A DNA stretch of 64,000 bases from Burkholderia stabilis (lineage in GTDB: Bacteria > Pseudomonadota > Gammaproteobacteria > Burkholderiales > Burkholderiaceae). The DNA lies in assembly GCF_001742165.1 (NCBI RefSeq), contig NZ_CP016442.1, positions 2,356,001-2,420,000 of the forward strand, read 5' to 3'. A program made the translations under genes and the position numbers. Under the pieces are notes generated by a model, which saw only the letters and a program-made list of their open reading frames with translations, was not told the DNA's origin and made no database searches. This document shows, piece by piece, positions 8,657-19,073 of the stretch (within the stretch, counting starts at the first letter, position 1; the number at the start of each line of letters is the position of its first letter).

Positions 8657-10401
8657 ACATTCGCAAATTCACCGGCGCGACCAGCCGCGACGCGCTTCGT
8701 CTGGTGCGCGAGGCGCTCGGCGCCGACGCGGTCGTGCTGTCGAACCGCACGCTCGATGACGGCAGCGTCGAAATCGTCGCACTCGCCGATTCGGACCTGG
8801 CCGCGGTGACGCCGCCGGCCGCCGCGCGGCCGCGCATCGCCGCGCCGCGAATGCAGGACTCCGTGCCGGCCGCCGCGGTGCCGGGCATCGTGTCGCGCCC
8901 GGGCGCCACGCTTGCACGCCCGAGCGTGAACCCGTACGCAGCCGGTGAAGGCGGCCTGCCGGACGTGTTCTCGTCGGTGTTCGGTGCGAGCGCCGATATG
9001 GAAGAACCGGCGGCGCAACTTTCGGCGACCGATGCGGACGTGCCGGCTGCGGCTTCCCCGTCGATCGCCGCGCCCGCGGGCGGCACGCCTGCCGCCGGCG
9101 CGTCCGAACCCGCGCCGTGGCTCGTCGAGCACGCGAAGCGCCTGACGCAGCAGCGCGATGCGCTGATCGCCCGCGCGCAGGCACCCGCCGCGCCGCAAGC
9201 GAGCGAACCGCCTCCGCAGCGTGCCGCGAGCGCGACGCCGCCCGACTGGGCGCGCGACATCGTGCGCGATGCCGAGCGCCGGATGCCGGCCGCCGCCCCC
9301 CGCGCGCCGGACACGAGCGCCGCGCAGGCCGCGAAGGCAGCCGAGCGCACGCGCCTGTCCGCCGACGCGGCCGCCGTGGTGGCCGATGCGGTGAAGTCGC
9401 GCATCGAGCGGATCGTCAACGACACGGTGATGCAGGAGCTCGGCGAGCTGCGCGGGATGATGGAAGAGCAGTTCGACAACCTGATGTGGCACGACCGCCA
9501 GCGCCGCAGCGCGGTGCACGGCGCGCTGACGAAGCACCTGTTCGCGGCCGGCCTCTCCGCGCAGCTCGTGCGGATGCTGGTCGACAACCTGCCGTCCGGC
9601 GAAGGCACGCAGACCTTCGAACAGGCCGCCGAATGGGCGCAGTCGGTGCTCGCCGCGAACCTGCCGGTGCTCGACAGCGAAGACGCGCTGATGGAGCGCG
9701 GCGGCGTGTTCGCGCTGATGGGGCCGACGGGCGTCGGCAAGACGACCACCACCGCGAAGCTGGCCGCGCGCTGCGTGATGCGCTTCGGCGCGAGCAAGGT
9801 CGCGCTGCTGACCACCGACAGCTACCGGATCGGCGGCCACGAGCAGCTGCGCATCTTCGGCAAGATCCTCGGCGTGCCCGTGCACGCGGTGAAGGATGCC
9901 GGCGATCTCGCGCTCGCGCTGTCCGAGCTGCGCAACAAGCACATCGTGCTGATCGACACGATCGGCATGAGCCAGCGCGACCGCGCGGTGTCCGACCAGA
10001 TCGCGATGCTGCACGGCGCGAACGCACCGGTGCAGCGCCTGCTGCTGCTCAACGCGACGAGCCACGGCGACACCCTCAACGAAGTCGTGCAGGCGTACCG
10101 CAGCGCGGGCGAGCATCCGGACCTCGCCGGCTGCATCCTCACGAAGCTCGACGAGGCGACCCACCTCGGCGGCGTGCTCGACACGGTGATCCGCTACAAG
10201 CTGCCGGTCCACTACGTGTCGACCGGCCAGAAGGTGCCGGAGAACCTGTACGTCGCGTCGACCAAATTCCTGCTGAAGAGCGCGTTCTGTGTGCCGCGCG
10301 ACGGCTCGCCCTTCGTGCCGCAAGACGAGGACATGCCGACGCTGCTTTCCGCACTGACCGCACGTTCCACCGCCGAGCTGCACGAGGTGCGATTTGGATA
10401 A
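8653..10401 (+). CDS. flhF: Flagellar SRP-type GTPase FlhF
   Basis: SRP-family GTPase that sets the site or number of flagella and works with FlhG. The 582-residue protein begins MNIRKFTGATSRDALRLVREALGADA, a standard FlhF opening, followed by a long Ala/Pro-rich linker (about residues 55-235), a helical N domain and a G domain with P-loop GPTGVGKTTTTAKLA at about 357, LLTTDSYRIGG and the TKLDEA guanine motif. The linker makes it longer than many homologues (~400-450). TTG start overlaps the flhA stop; the end overlaps flhG by eight bases. Confidence 0.95.
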   Translation: MNIRKFTGATSRDALRLVREALGADAVVLSNRTLDDGSVEIVALADSDLAAVTPPAAARPRIAAPRMQDSVPAAAVPGIVSRPGATLARPSVNPYAAGEGGLPDVFSSVFGASADMEEPAAQLSATDADVPAAASPSIAAPAGGTPAAGASEPAPWLVEHAKRLTQQRDALIARAQAPAAPQASEPPPQRAASATPPDWARDIVRDAERRMPAAAPRAPDTSAAQAAKAAERTRLSADAAAVVADAVKSRIERIVNDTVMQELGELRGMMEEQFDNLMWHDRQRRSAVHGALTKHLFAAGLSAQLVRMLVDNLPSGEGTQTFEQAAEWAQSVLAANLPVLDSEDALMERGGVFALMGPTGVGKTTTTAKLAARCVMRFGASKVALLTTDSYRIGGHEQLRIFGKILGVPVHAVKDAGDLALALSELRNKHIVLIDTIGMSQRDRAVSDQIAMLHGANAPVQRLLLLNATSHGDTLNEVVQAYRSAGEHPDLAGCILTKLDEATHLGGVLDTVIRYKLPVHYVSTGQKVPENLYVASTKFLLKSAFCVPRDGSPFVPQDEDMPTLLSALTARSTAELHEVRFG

Positions 10402-11212
10402 ACGAATCATCGACCAGGCCGAAGGGCTGCGGCGCCTGCTGGCCGGGCGCGCCTCGCGCATCGTCGCGGTGACGGGCGGGCCGGCGGGTGTCGGCTGCAC
10501 GTCCACGATCGTGAACCTGGCGGCGGCGCTCGCGTCGCTCGGCAAGGACGTGCTCGTCGTCGACGAGCGCGCCGACGTGCACTCGGCCACCGCGACGCTC
10601 GCCGGTGCGTGGCTGCGCGACGGCGAGCGCACGCGGGTGGCCGCGGGCTTCGGCCTGTGTTCGGCCGCGCGGCTCGCGCGCGCCGGCTACAGCGACGCGC
10701 AACTGAGCGACTTCGTCGACGGCCCGGCCGACATCGTGCTCGTCGACGCGCAGCTCGGCGCCGACGGCTCGTTCTCGGCGCTCGCGCGCGAAGCGCACGA
10801 CGTGCTGGTCGTCACGCGGGTCGCCGCGCAGGCGATCACCGAGGCGTATGCGTGCATGAAGCGGCTGCATTTCGCGCACGCGTTCGCGCAATTCCGCGTG
10901 CTGACCAATCACGTCGGCAGCCATGCGGACGCGAAGACCGCGTTCGACAACCTCGCGGGCGTCGCGAGCCGCTACCTGACCGTGTCGATCGCCGACGCGG
11001 GCTGCGTGAGCGCCGATCCGCTCGTCGAGCATGCGCGCGAGCTGACGCGCGCCGTGGTCGATGCGTTCCCGTCGTCGGCCGCCGCACGCGACTACCGGCA
11101 GATTGCCGCCGACCTGCTGTACTGGCCGATGCGCCCGCGTTCGGGCGCGGGCCGCGCCGTCCACGCGGGCGGCAAACCGTCGTACGAGGCGGGCGCGGCA
11201 CACGCCGCTTAG
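10394..11212 (+). CDS. flhG: FlhG/FleN-like ParA-type flagellar number regulator, degenerate Walker A
   Basis: MinD/ParA-like protein of 272 residues in the position of FlhG, which normally binds ATP, dimerises and restrains FlhF. The fold is recognisable (VAVTGGPAGVGCTSTIVNLAA, then VLVVDERAD, ADIVLVDAQLGADG and a VLVVTRVAAQAITEAYA helix). The deviant Walker A box should read KGGVGKT; here it reads PAGVGCT, so both the signature Lys (now Pro30) and the P-loop Lys (now Cys35) are lost. ATP hydrolysis is therefore doubtful. TTG start inside the end of flhF; the fliA ribosome site follows closely. Confidence 0.88.
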   Translation: MDKRIIDQAEGLRRLLAGRASRIVAVTGGPAGVGCTSTIVNLAAALASLGKDVLVVDERADVHSATATLAGAWLRDGERTRVAAGFGLCSAARLARAGYSDAQLSDFVDGPADIVLVDAQLGADGSFSALAREAHDVLVVTRVAAQAITEAYACMKRLHFAHAFAQFRVLTNHVGSHADAKTAFDNLAGVASRYLTVSIADAGCVSADPLVEHARELTRAVVDAFPSSAAARDYRQIAADLLYWPMRPRSGAGRAVHAGGKPSYEAGAAHAA

Positions 11213-11227
11213 GGCAAGGAGAGAGCC

Positions 11228-11962
11228 ATGATGTACAACGCTCAAGGAAAGATGTCCCAGGCCGACGTGCTCGCGCAATATGCGCCGCTCGTGCGTCGCC
11301 TCGGGCTGCAGCTCGTCGCGAAGATGCCGGCGAGCGTCGACCTCGACGACCTGATCCAGGCCGGCATGATCGGCCTGATGGACGCGGCCGGCCGCTACAA
11401 GGAAGACCAGGGCGCGCAGTTCGAGACCTACGCGACGCAGCGCATCCGCGGCGCGATGCTCGACGAGCTGCGCAGCAACGACTGGCTGCCGCGCAGCCTG
11501 CGCAAGACGTCGCGCGAGGTCGAGCACGCGGTGCATCAGGTCGAGCAGCATCTCGGCCGCTCGGCGAGCGAGACCGAGATCGCGCAGCACCTGAACATGC
11601 CGCTCGACGAATACCAGGGGATGCTGCAGGACCTGCACGGCAGCCAGCTCATCTACTACGAGGATTTCGACCGTGCGGCCGACGACGAGCCGTTCCTCGA
11701 CCGCTACCGCGTCGATCACGCCGATCCGCTGTCGGCGCTGCTCGACGAGCACCTGCGCGAAGCGCTCGTCGAGGCGATCGAGCGGCTGCCGGAGCGCGAG
11801 AAGCTGCTGATGTCGCTGTACTACGAACGGGGTCTGAATCTGCGCGAGATCGGCGCGGTGCTCGAGGTGAGCGAGTCGCGCGTGTGCCAGCTGCACAGCC
11901 AGGCCGTCGCCCGCCTGCGTGCCCGGCTGCGCGAACAGGCCTGGGTCGGCGCGGAGTCCTGA
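11228..11962 (+). CDS. fliA: Flagellar sigma factor FliA (sigma-28)
   Basis: Alternative sigma factor for late flagellar and chemotaxis genes. The 244 residues contain region 2 (DLDDLIQAGMIGLMDAAGRYKEDQGAQFETYATQRIRGAMLDELR), region 3 (SLRKTSREVEHAVHQVEQHLGRSASETEIAQHL) and region 4 helix-turn-helix (EREKLLMSLYYERGLNLREIGAVLEVSESRVCQLHSQAVARLR). AAGGAGAG lies upstream of two adjacent ATGs; the first is taken, the second would shorten the protein by one residue. It ends the flhBAFG-fliA run, an arrangement common in beta- and gamma-proteobacteria. Confidence 0.96.
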   Translation: MMYNAQGKMSQADVLAQYAPLVRRLGLQLVAKMPASVDLDDLIQAGMIGLMDAAGRYKEDQGAQFETYATQRIRGAMLDELRSNDWLPRSLRKTSREVEHAVHQVEQHLGRSASETEIAQHLNMPLDEYQGMLQDLHGSQLIYYEDFDRAADDEPFLDRYRVDHADPLSALLDEHLREALVEAIERLPEREKLLMSLYYERGLNLREIGAVLEVSESRVCQLHSQAVARLRARLREQAWVGAES

Positions 11963-12024
11963 CCCTTTCTTCGCGGCCACGCGCGCCGACGCCGCGCGCT
12001 CGCGCATTTTGCGCGCCGATTTGC

Positions 12025-12030
12025 TACAAT
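12025..12030 (+). promoter_or_regulatory. Putative -10 box of the ahcY transcript
   Basis: TACAAT, one mismatch from consensus, ends 12 bases before the riboswitch. No strong -35 is visible at the right distance. Confidence 0.45.
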
Positions 12031-12042
12031 CCCTCCCGTTTT

Positions 12043-12150
12043 CCGAGGAGCGTTGCGACGGACCATCCTGCGTCCGCCAGGCTCGGAAGGCTTCACCAAG
12101 CAGCCGCGCGGCCAATTTGCGCCGGCTCCGCTTCCTGAACGGCGCTCACG
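12043..12150 (+). promoter_or_regulatory. SAH riboswitch in the ahcY leader
   Basis: The leader matches the S-adenosylhomocysteine riboswitch (ahcY RNA motif) of beta- and gamma-proteobacteria. CCGAG (12043-12047) can pair with CTCGG (12082-12086), and GAGCG (12048-12052) with CGCTC (12143-12147), giving the nested stem and long-range pairing of this class. The conserved blocks CCGAGGAGCG, CCAGGCTCGG and GGCGCTCACG are all present in order. SAH binding raises expression in the known class, here probably by freeing the AAAGGAGGG ribosome site at 12174-12182. No terminator hairpin is seen between it and ahcY. Confidence 0.9.
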
Positions 12151-12186
12151 TCACCAATCTAGAACTTTTTTAGAAAGGAGGGCGTG

Positions 12187-13605
<1,419 letters not shown>

Positions 13606-13775
13606 TGCGCCGCCGCCGCCGTCGCCGTGCGTTGTGCGCCCCGCTGCGGGGCACGCAGCGCGGCGGCGGCGGCACGGCGCCGGATCGCCGGTCCGTCGCG
13701 CCGCGCCTCCGGGCGCACGCGGCGGCCGGCGGCGGCCACTGATCGCACAGATCGACAATCGAACCGGAGCACTCC

Positions 13776-14129
13776 ATGAGCGTCATCCTCACCTGGGTCA
13801 TCAACGCGCTCGCGCTGCTGATCATCACGTACCTCGTGCCGTCGATCCACATCAAGAGCTTCGGCACCGCGCTGATCGTCGCGGTCGTGCTCGGGCTGAT
13901 CAACACGGTGATCCGCCCGGTGCTGATCCTGCTGACGCTGCCCGTCACGATCGTCACGCTCGGGGTGTTCATCCTCGTCGTGAACGCGCTGTGCTTCTGG
14001 TTCGCGTCGTCGCTGCTGAAGGGCTTCGAGGTGTCGGGATTCTGGTCCGCGTTCTTCGGTTCGATCCTGTACAGCATCGTGTCGTGGCTGCTGTCCGCCC
14101 TGATCTTCGGCCAGCGCGACATCGGCTGA
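13776..14129 (+). CDS. Phage holin family (four-TMS) inner-membrane protein
   Basis: A 117-residue, almost entirely hydrophobic protein with four predicted membrane helices (about 3-23, 30-50, 55-80, 88-110). VLGLINTVIRPVLILLTLPVTIVTLGVFILVVNAL is characteristic of the mycobacterial-type four-TMS 'holin' superfamily. The name is historical; there is no lysis gene or phage gene nearby. It sits between ahcY and metF, an order kept in relatives, and is separated from metF by 24 bases. A role in methionine metabolism is not implied by its sequence. Confidence 0.85.
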   Translation: MSVILTWVINALALLIITYLVPSIHIKSFGTALIVAVVLGLINTVIRPVLILLTLPVTIVTLGVFILVVNALCFWFASSLLKGFEVSGFWSAFFGSILYSIVSWLLSALIFGQRDIG

Positions 14130-14153
14130 TCGCAGGGCTCAACGCACCGAATC

Positions 14154-14984
14154 ATGAAACCGATCGAACTCTCGTTTGAATTCTTCCCGCCGAAGACGGC
14201 GGACGGCGTCGAAAAGCTGCGCGCGACGCGCGCGCAGTTGCTGCCGCTGAAGCCGAAATTCGTCTCCGTGACGTTCGGCGCCGGCGGCTCGACGCAGCAG
14301 GGCACGCTCGATACCGTGCTCGACATGCAGAAGGACGGCCTCGAGGCCGCCCCGCACCTGTCGTGCATCGGCTCGTCGCGCGACAGCCTGCGCGCGATCC
14401 TCGACCAGTACCGCTCGCACGGCATCCGGCATATCGTCGCGCTGCGCGGCGACCTGCCGTCGGGGATGGGCGAGGTCGGCGAGCTGCGCTATGCGTCCGA
14501 GCTCGTCAGCTTCATCCGCGCCGAGCATGGCGACTGGTTCCACATCGAAGTCGCCGGCTACCCGGAGTACCACCCGCAATCGCGCTCGCCGAAGGCCGAT
14601 CTCGAGAATTTCGCGCGCAAGGTGAAAGCCGGCGCGAATTCCGCGATCACGCAGTACTTCTTCAACGCCGACGCGTATTTCCGCTTCGTCGACGATGCGC
14701 GCAAGCTGGGTGTGGACGTGCCGATCGTGCCGGGCATCATGCCGATCACGAACTTCTCGCAGCTGATGCGCTTCTCCGAGATGTGCGGCGCCGAAGTGCC
14801 GCGCTGGGTCGCACGCCGGCTCGAGAGCTTCGGCGACGATCGCGACGCGATCCGTGCATTCGGCGCGGACGTCGTCACCGATCTGTGCCGGCGCCTGATC
14901 GACGCGGGCGTGCCGGGGCTGCACTTCTATACGCTGAATGCAGCGGCCGCGACGCGGACGATCTGCGAACGGCTCGACGTATAA
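14154..14984 (+). CDS. metF: 5,10-methylenetetrahydrofolate reductase MetF
   Basis: Flavin enzyme that reduces 5,10-methylene-THF to 5-methyl-THF, the methyl donor for homocysteine methylation. The 276 residues begin MKPIELSFEFFPPKT, the family opening with the catalytic Glu, followed by VSVTFGAGGST, HLSCIG, VALRGDLP and PGIMPI. Length is normal for the bacterial single-domain form. Together with ahcY it feeds and drains the methionine cycle; the shared leader suggests that the SAH riboswitch may also influence it by read-through. A strong terminator follows. Confidence 0.96.
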   Translation: MKPIELSFEFFPPKTADGVEKLRATRAQLLPLKPKFVSVTFGAGGSTQQGTLDTVLDMQKDGLEAAPHLSCIGSSRDSLRAILDQYRSHGIRHIVALRGDLPSGMGEVGELRYASELVSFIRAEHGDWFHIEVAGYPEYHPQSRSPKADLENFARKVKAGANSAITQYFFNADAYFRFVDDARKLGVDVPIVPGIMPITNFSQLMRFSEMCGAEVPRWVARRLESFGDDRDAIRAFGADVVTDLCRRLIDAGVPGLHFYTLNAAAATRTICERLDV

Positions 14985-15009
14985 GCGCCGCCGCGCGTGC
15001 CGCATGCGC

Positions 15010-15045
15010 AAAAGCCCCGCCGGTTTTGCCGGCGGGGCTTTTTTT
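15010..15045 (+). terminator. Bidirectional terminator between metF and amidase
   Basis: AAAAGCCCCGCCGG (15010-15023) pairs perfectly with CCGGCGGGGCTTTT (15029-15042), followed by more T. The A-run on the left gives a T-run on the other strand, so it can also end the convergent amidase transcript. Confidence 0.93.
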
Positions 15046-15077
15046 CGGCTTGCGGCTTGAGGAAGCGGCGGCGCGCG

Positions 15078-16556
15078 TCAGCGCTGCGCCTGCATCAGCG
15101 GCGGGCGGCGGTCGAACCACGGCCGCGCCTGTTCGAGCTGCCGCGCGAGCCTGAGCAGCAGCTCGTCGTCGTTGTGGCGCGCGACGAACTGCACGCCGAT
15201 CGGCAACCCGCGCGCGTTCCAGTAGAGCGGCACCGACATCGCCGGCTGGCCGGTCAGGTTGAACAGCTCGGTGCAGCCGGCCCACGCGAACGCTTTCTCC
15301 GACGACCTCGCGAGCATTTCCTTCAGCAGCGGCTTCACCGGCAGCGCGGCGAGCAGCTTCATCTGCGCCGATTCGAACGGTGTCGGCTGCAATTCGCCGA
15401 TCTTCACCGGCGGCCCCGCGAGCGAGGCGCACAGGATCGCGTCGTAGCGCGACACGAGGCCCGAAACCTGCACGGTGAGCTGGCGTTGCCACTCGAGCAC
15501 GTCCGGCAGGCGCGTGCGCGCGAGGCGCCGGCCGACCACGGCCATCGCCCACGTCGCGGCCTCGAATTCGCCGCGCCGCGGCGCGCGGCCGGTCAGCTCA
15601 CGCGCGCCGAGCACCATCTCCTCGGCGATCGTCGCCCACAGCGTGAGGAAGGTTTCGGCCGCGCGCGCGTAATCGACCTGCAGCGTCGCCGGCTCGACGC
15701 GGTGGCCCAGCGATTCGAGCAGCGCGGCCGCGTCGTCGAGCGCCGCGCGCGTGTCGTCGGCAAGCGCCGGCGCGAGCATCGGGTCGACGACGAGACCGAT
15801 CCGCAGCGGGCCGGGCGGCGTGTCGAGCGCGCCGAGGAACGTGCCGGGCGCGCCCTGCGGCAACGTCTGGCCGGTCGTGATGTCGAGCAGCAGCGCGCTG
15901 TCGCGCACGCTGCGCGCGACCGCATGCTGGACGACGAGCTCGCCGTTCGACGGCTGGTCGACGAGCACCGGGTTGCGGCTCGGCTTCAGGCCGAACAGCC
16001 CGCAGCACGACGCCGGAATGCGGATCGAGCCGCCGCCGTCGGACGCATGCGCGAGCGGCACGATACCGGCCGCGACGGCCGCCGCCGCGCCGCCGCTCGA
16101 ACCGCCGGGCGTGTGATCGAGATTCCACGGGTTGCGGCACGCGCCGAACAGCTCGGGCTCCGTGTACGGCATCTGGCCGATTTCCGACGTATTGGTCTTG
16201 CCGAACACGTTGAGGCCCGCCGCGCGGCTTCGCGCGATCACCGGCGAATCGTCGGCGGGCACGAAGTAGCGGTAATGCCGGCTGCCCATCGACAGCGGCA
16301 GCCCGGCGACCGCCGCGCCGAGATCCTTGACGAGATAGGGAACGCCCGCGAACGGCGCGCCGGCGCCGGCATCGGGCGCCGACGCCGCACGCTGGCGCGC
16401 GGCTTCGTAGTCCTGCAGCACGATCGCGTTGATCGCGCCGTTGACCGCTTCGGCCTGGCCGATCGCGGCGTCGAGCAGTTCGCGCGGGCTCGCCTTGCGT
16501 TCGCGCACGAGTGCGGCGAGGCCGATCGCGTCATGCGCGAGATAGTCCGAGTGCAT
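15078..16556 (-). CDS. Amidase (amidase signature family)
   Basis: Ser-cisSer-Lys hydrolase of 492 residues that cleaves an amide of unknown identity. The triad is complete: Lys77 in [10 protein letters not shown], cis-Ser153 in [16 protein letters not shown] and nucleophile Ser177 in [13 protein letters not shown]. The start at [12 protein letters not shown] is chosen because homologues begin there; an upstream in-frame ATG would add 14 unconserved residues. No signal peptide, so cytoplasmic. It is not GatA-like in context (no gatB or gatC nearby). Transcribed toward the metF terminator and followed upstream by a dienelactone hydrolase gene on the same strand. Confidence 0.9.
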   Translation of the reverse strand: MHSDYLAHDAIGLAALVRERKASPRELLDAAIGQAEAVNGAINAIVLQDYEAARQRAASAPDAGAGAPFAGVPYLVKDLGAAVAGLPLSMGSRHYRYFVPADDSPVIARSRAAGLNVFGKTNTSEIGQMPYTEPELFGACRNPWNLDHTPGGSSGGAAAAVAAGIVPLAHASDGGGSIRIPASCCGLFGLKPSRNPVLVDQPSNGELVVQHAVARSVRDSALLLDITTGQTLPQGAPGTFLGALDTPPGPLRIGLVVDPMLAPALADDTRAALDDAAALLESLGHRVEPATLQVDYARAAETFLTLWATIAEEMVLGARELTGRAPRRGEFEAATWAMAVVGRRLARTRLPDVLEWQRQLTVQVSGLVSRYDAILCASLAGPPVKIGELQPTPFESAQMKLLAALPVKPLLKEMLARSSEKAFAWAGCTELFNLTGQPAMSVPLYWNARGLPIGVQFVARHNDDELLLRLARQLEQARPWFDRRPPLMQAQR

Positions 16557-16636
16557 CGCTGTCACCCCCGTTGTGACCTGTGGCGATGAAGGGAGCATAA
16601 CGCGGGCCCGGCGCGATGGGCCCGCGACTGGCCGTT

Positions 16637-17329
16637 TTACAGATGCTCGGCGAGGAACGTCAGCGTGCGGCCGTGCGCGAGCGCCGAGGCGCGCTGGTTG
16701 TACGACGCGCGGTCGGTACAGTTGAAGCCGTGCTCGGCGCCCGGATACACGTGGAACGACGCGTGGGCGTGGCCGGCGAACGCGGCCTTCACCTGGTCGA
16801 CAGCCTCGAGCGGGATGCCGTGGTCGTTTTCCGCGTAATGGAACAGGATCGGCTGCGTGACCTTGCCGGCGAGGTCGAGCGCGTTCTGGATGCCGCCGCC
16901 GTAATAGGAAACCGCCGCGTCGAGCTTGCCGGTCGCGGCCGCGCGGTACGCGAGCTGGCCGCCGAAGCAGTAGCCGATCGCGGCGACCTTGCCGGCCACT
17001 TCGACGCGCGCGCGCAATGCGTCGGCCGCCGCGCCGATGTCCGCGACCGCGAGGCCCACGTCGGTCTTTTTCATCAGCTCGATGCCTTTGTCGCGGTCCG
17101 CGCCTTCGTAGGTCAGCTCGACGCGCGGCTGCGTGCGCCAGAACACGTCCGGCGCGAGCGCGACGAAACCGTCGGACGCGTACTGGTCGGCGACCGCGCG
17201 GATGTGCGAGTTCACGCCGAAGATTTCCTGGATGATGATGACGGCAGGGCCCGTGCCGCGCTTGGGCAGCGCGAGATAGCCGCCGAAGCTGTCGTTACCG
17301 GTCGGGATGTCGATCCATTGGGCAGTCAC
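16637..17329 (-). CDS. Dienelactone hydrolase family protein
   Basis: Alpha/beta hydrolase of 230 residues. It has Glu36 in IIIQEIFGVN, the nucleophile Cys121 in the elbow GYCFGG, Asp169 in ENDHG and His200 in EHGFNC, the Cys-His-Asp triad of carboxymethylenebutenolidase. Usual family length. No chlorocatechol or other aromatic pathway gene is nearby, so the true substrate is open. It lies upstream of the amidase on the same strand with an ~80-base gap and is divergent from the nitronate monooxygenase-like gene, with which it shares a 246-base promoter region. Confidence 0.9.
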   Translation of the reverse strand: MTAQWIDIPTGNDSFGGYLALPKRGTGPAVIIIQEIFGVNSHIRAVADQYASDGFVALAPDVFWRTQPRVELTYEGADRDKGIELMKKTDVGLAVADIGAAADALRARVEVAGKVAAIGYCFGGQLAYRAAATGKLDAAVSYYGGGIQNALDLAGKVTQPILFHYAENDHGIPLEAVDQVKAAFAGHAHASFHVYPGAEHGFNCTDRASYNQRASALAHGRTLTFLAEHL

Positions 17330-17575
17330 GTTCTGAACTCCCGGCGAACGGGGTGCGACGCGCGCGCCCCGGGGTGGAAGAGGGCGGCCTAGTGTGCCAC
17401 CAATCGTGCGGCGGTGCAGGGCGCGCGCGACGTGCGTGCTTGCCGCGCGGCCTGCTTCTCGCGCAGCGATCGTTTCAATCTCGATTATTCATTTTTCGGC
17501 GGCGCGCGGCTTCGATAGAGTCGATGTGTCGGCCTTTACAAAGCGCTTTCGCGCATCGTCATCGAAGGATTCGCC

Positions 17576-18655
17576 ATGTCTGCCCGTCCGTTTTCCACGC
17601 CCTTTTCCGAACGCTTCGGCCTGCGCCTGCCGCTCGTGCAGGCGCCGATGGTCGGCGCGACCACGGCTGCGATGGTCGCCGCCGCATCGAACGCCGGCGC
17701 GCTCGGCAGCCTCGGCGCCGGCGCGTTCGCGCCCGAGCGCCTCGCGGTCGAAGTCGAAGCCATCCGCGCGGCGACCGATCGCCCGTTCGCGGTCAACCTG
17801 TTCGTCTTGCCGGATGTCGCGCCCGACGCGGCGACCGTCGCGCGCGCACTCGCGGCGATCGATCCGCTGAACGCGGCGCTCGGGCTGCCGCCGGGCACCG
17901 CGCCCGAACGTTACGCGCCCGACTTCCGCGCGCAACTCGATGCGCTCGTGTCGCTGCGCGTGCCGGTCGCGAGCTTCACGTTCGGCGTGCTCGATGCGGC
18001 CGACGTCGCGCGCCTGAAGGCGGCCGGCACCTATGTGATCGGTACCGCGACGCATGTGGCCGAAGGGCTCGCGTGGCAGGCGGCCGGCGCCGACGCGCTG
18101 TCCGCGCAGGGCGCCGAGGCCGGCGGCCATCGCGGCACCTTCATCGGTCCCGCCGAGGATGCGCTGATCGGCACGTTCGCGCTCGTGCCGCAGCTCGTCG
18201 ACGCGACGGGCCTGCCCGTGCTCGCCGCGGGCGGCATCATGGACGGCCGCGGGATCGCGGCCGCGCTCGCGCTCGGCGCGCAGGGCGCGCAGCTCGGCAC
18301 CGCGTTCCTCACCTGCGCGGAAAGTGCGATCGCGGCGGACTGGAAGGCGCGGCTCATCGCGAGCGCCGATACGTCGACGCAGGTCACGCGCGCGATCACC
18401 GGCCGCCATGCGCGCGGGCTGCGCAACACGCTGATGGCGCGGCTCGGCGAACACGTGTCCGACGTCGCGCCGTACCCGGTGCAGAATGCGCTGACGCAGC
18501 CGCTGCGCCAGGCCGCCGCGCGCGCGAACAACGGCGATTACCTGTCGCTGTGGGCCGGGCAGGGCGCACCGCTCGCGCGGCGCCGCGGCGATGCGCTGAC
18601 GACGTCGCAGCTCGTCGCCGCGCTCGATGCCGAATGGCGCGCATCGGCCGCCTGA
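17576..18655 (+). CDS. FMN-dependent nitronate monooxygenase-like oxidoreductase
   Basis: TIM-barrel flavoprotein of 359 residues in the nitronate monooxygenase / 2-nitropropane dioxygenase family. FMN-binding and active-site segments are visible: PLVQAPMVGATTAAMVAAASNAGALGSLG at the start, AQGAEAGGHRGTF with the catalytic His, and VLAAGGIMDGRGIAAALALGAQGAQLGTAF. Related enzymes oxidise nitronates or act as quinone reductases; the substrate cannot be told here. Single gene with its own terminator, divergent from the dienelactone hydrolase. Confidence 0.9.
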   Translation: MSARPFSTPFSERFGLRLPLVQAPMVGATTAAMVAAASNAGALGSLGAGAFAPERLAVEVEAIRAATDRPFAVNLFVLPDVAPDAATVARALAAIDPLNAALGLPPGTAPERYAPDFRAQLDALVSLRVPVASFTFGVLDAADVARLKAAGTYVIGTATHVAEGLAWQAAGADALSAQGAEAGGHRGTFIGPAEDALIGTFALVPQLVDATGLPVLAAGGIMDGRGIAAALALGAQGAQLGTAFLTCAESAIAADWKARLIASADTSTQVTRAITGRHARGLRNTLMARLGEHVSDVAPYPVQNALTQPLRQAAARANNGDYLSLWAGQGAPLARRRGDALTTSQLVAALDAEWRASAA

Positions 18656-18674
18656 ACGGTTCGTATCGAACGAC

Positions 18675-18704
18675 GAAACGCGCGTGTTGTCACGCGCGTT
18701 TCAT
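18675..18704 (+). terminator. Terminator after nitronate monooxygenase-like gene
   Basis: GAAACGCGCGTG (18675-18686) and CACGCGCGTTTC (18691-18702) form a perfect 12-bp stem with a TTGT loop. Confidence 0.8.
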
Positions 18705-19073
18705 TCAATGATCCCGGGCACAAAATACCGAATCGAAATGACACGGGAATGCTTTAAAACGGCCTTTCAAAAGGTCGCCATGAATTAGCGGAAACCCTTA
18801 TCCGGCGGGGCTTGCGGCGATATTCGAGTAGTCATTCCAAAGTGCGCATATCAGTAGTGTTACCACTACCCCAAAAAAGTCCCACAAATTAATTTGATCA
18901 CCTACACTTGCGCGCAAGTACGGGCGGGTGGCTGCTAAAAGCGGCTGTTTACACGTGCTTGAGGCCAAGTGCATGAACGATGCAACCGGCGAATCGTCCA
19001 GTGATTGCAAACACAGGGATGGCAGCGGGGCACCGGGCGATGGCGTTTATTGGGACCGAAACTGGAGACTTAC
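18705..19073. other. Long leader region of the binding-protein gene, with palindrome
   Basis: No gene that I can support. The stretch 18800-18905 is relatively A/T-rich and should hold the promoter. A perfect 14-base palindrome ACTTGCGCGCAAGT lies at 18906-18919, about 155 bases before the start codon, and is a candidate regulator site. Confidence 0.4.

Noticed and set aside
13776..14129. Prophage lysis gene, because of the 'holin' family name
   Set aside because: No phage gene, endolysin or att-like repeat nearby; the gene is fixed between ahcY and metF.
18798..19010. A 70-codon - strand frame in the leader of the binding-protein gene
   Set aside because: No ribosome site, no codon bias and no recognisable motif; the stretch is better read as promoter DNA.
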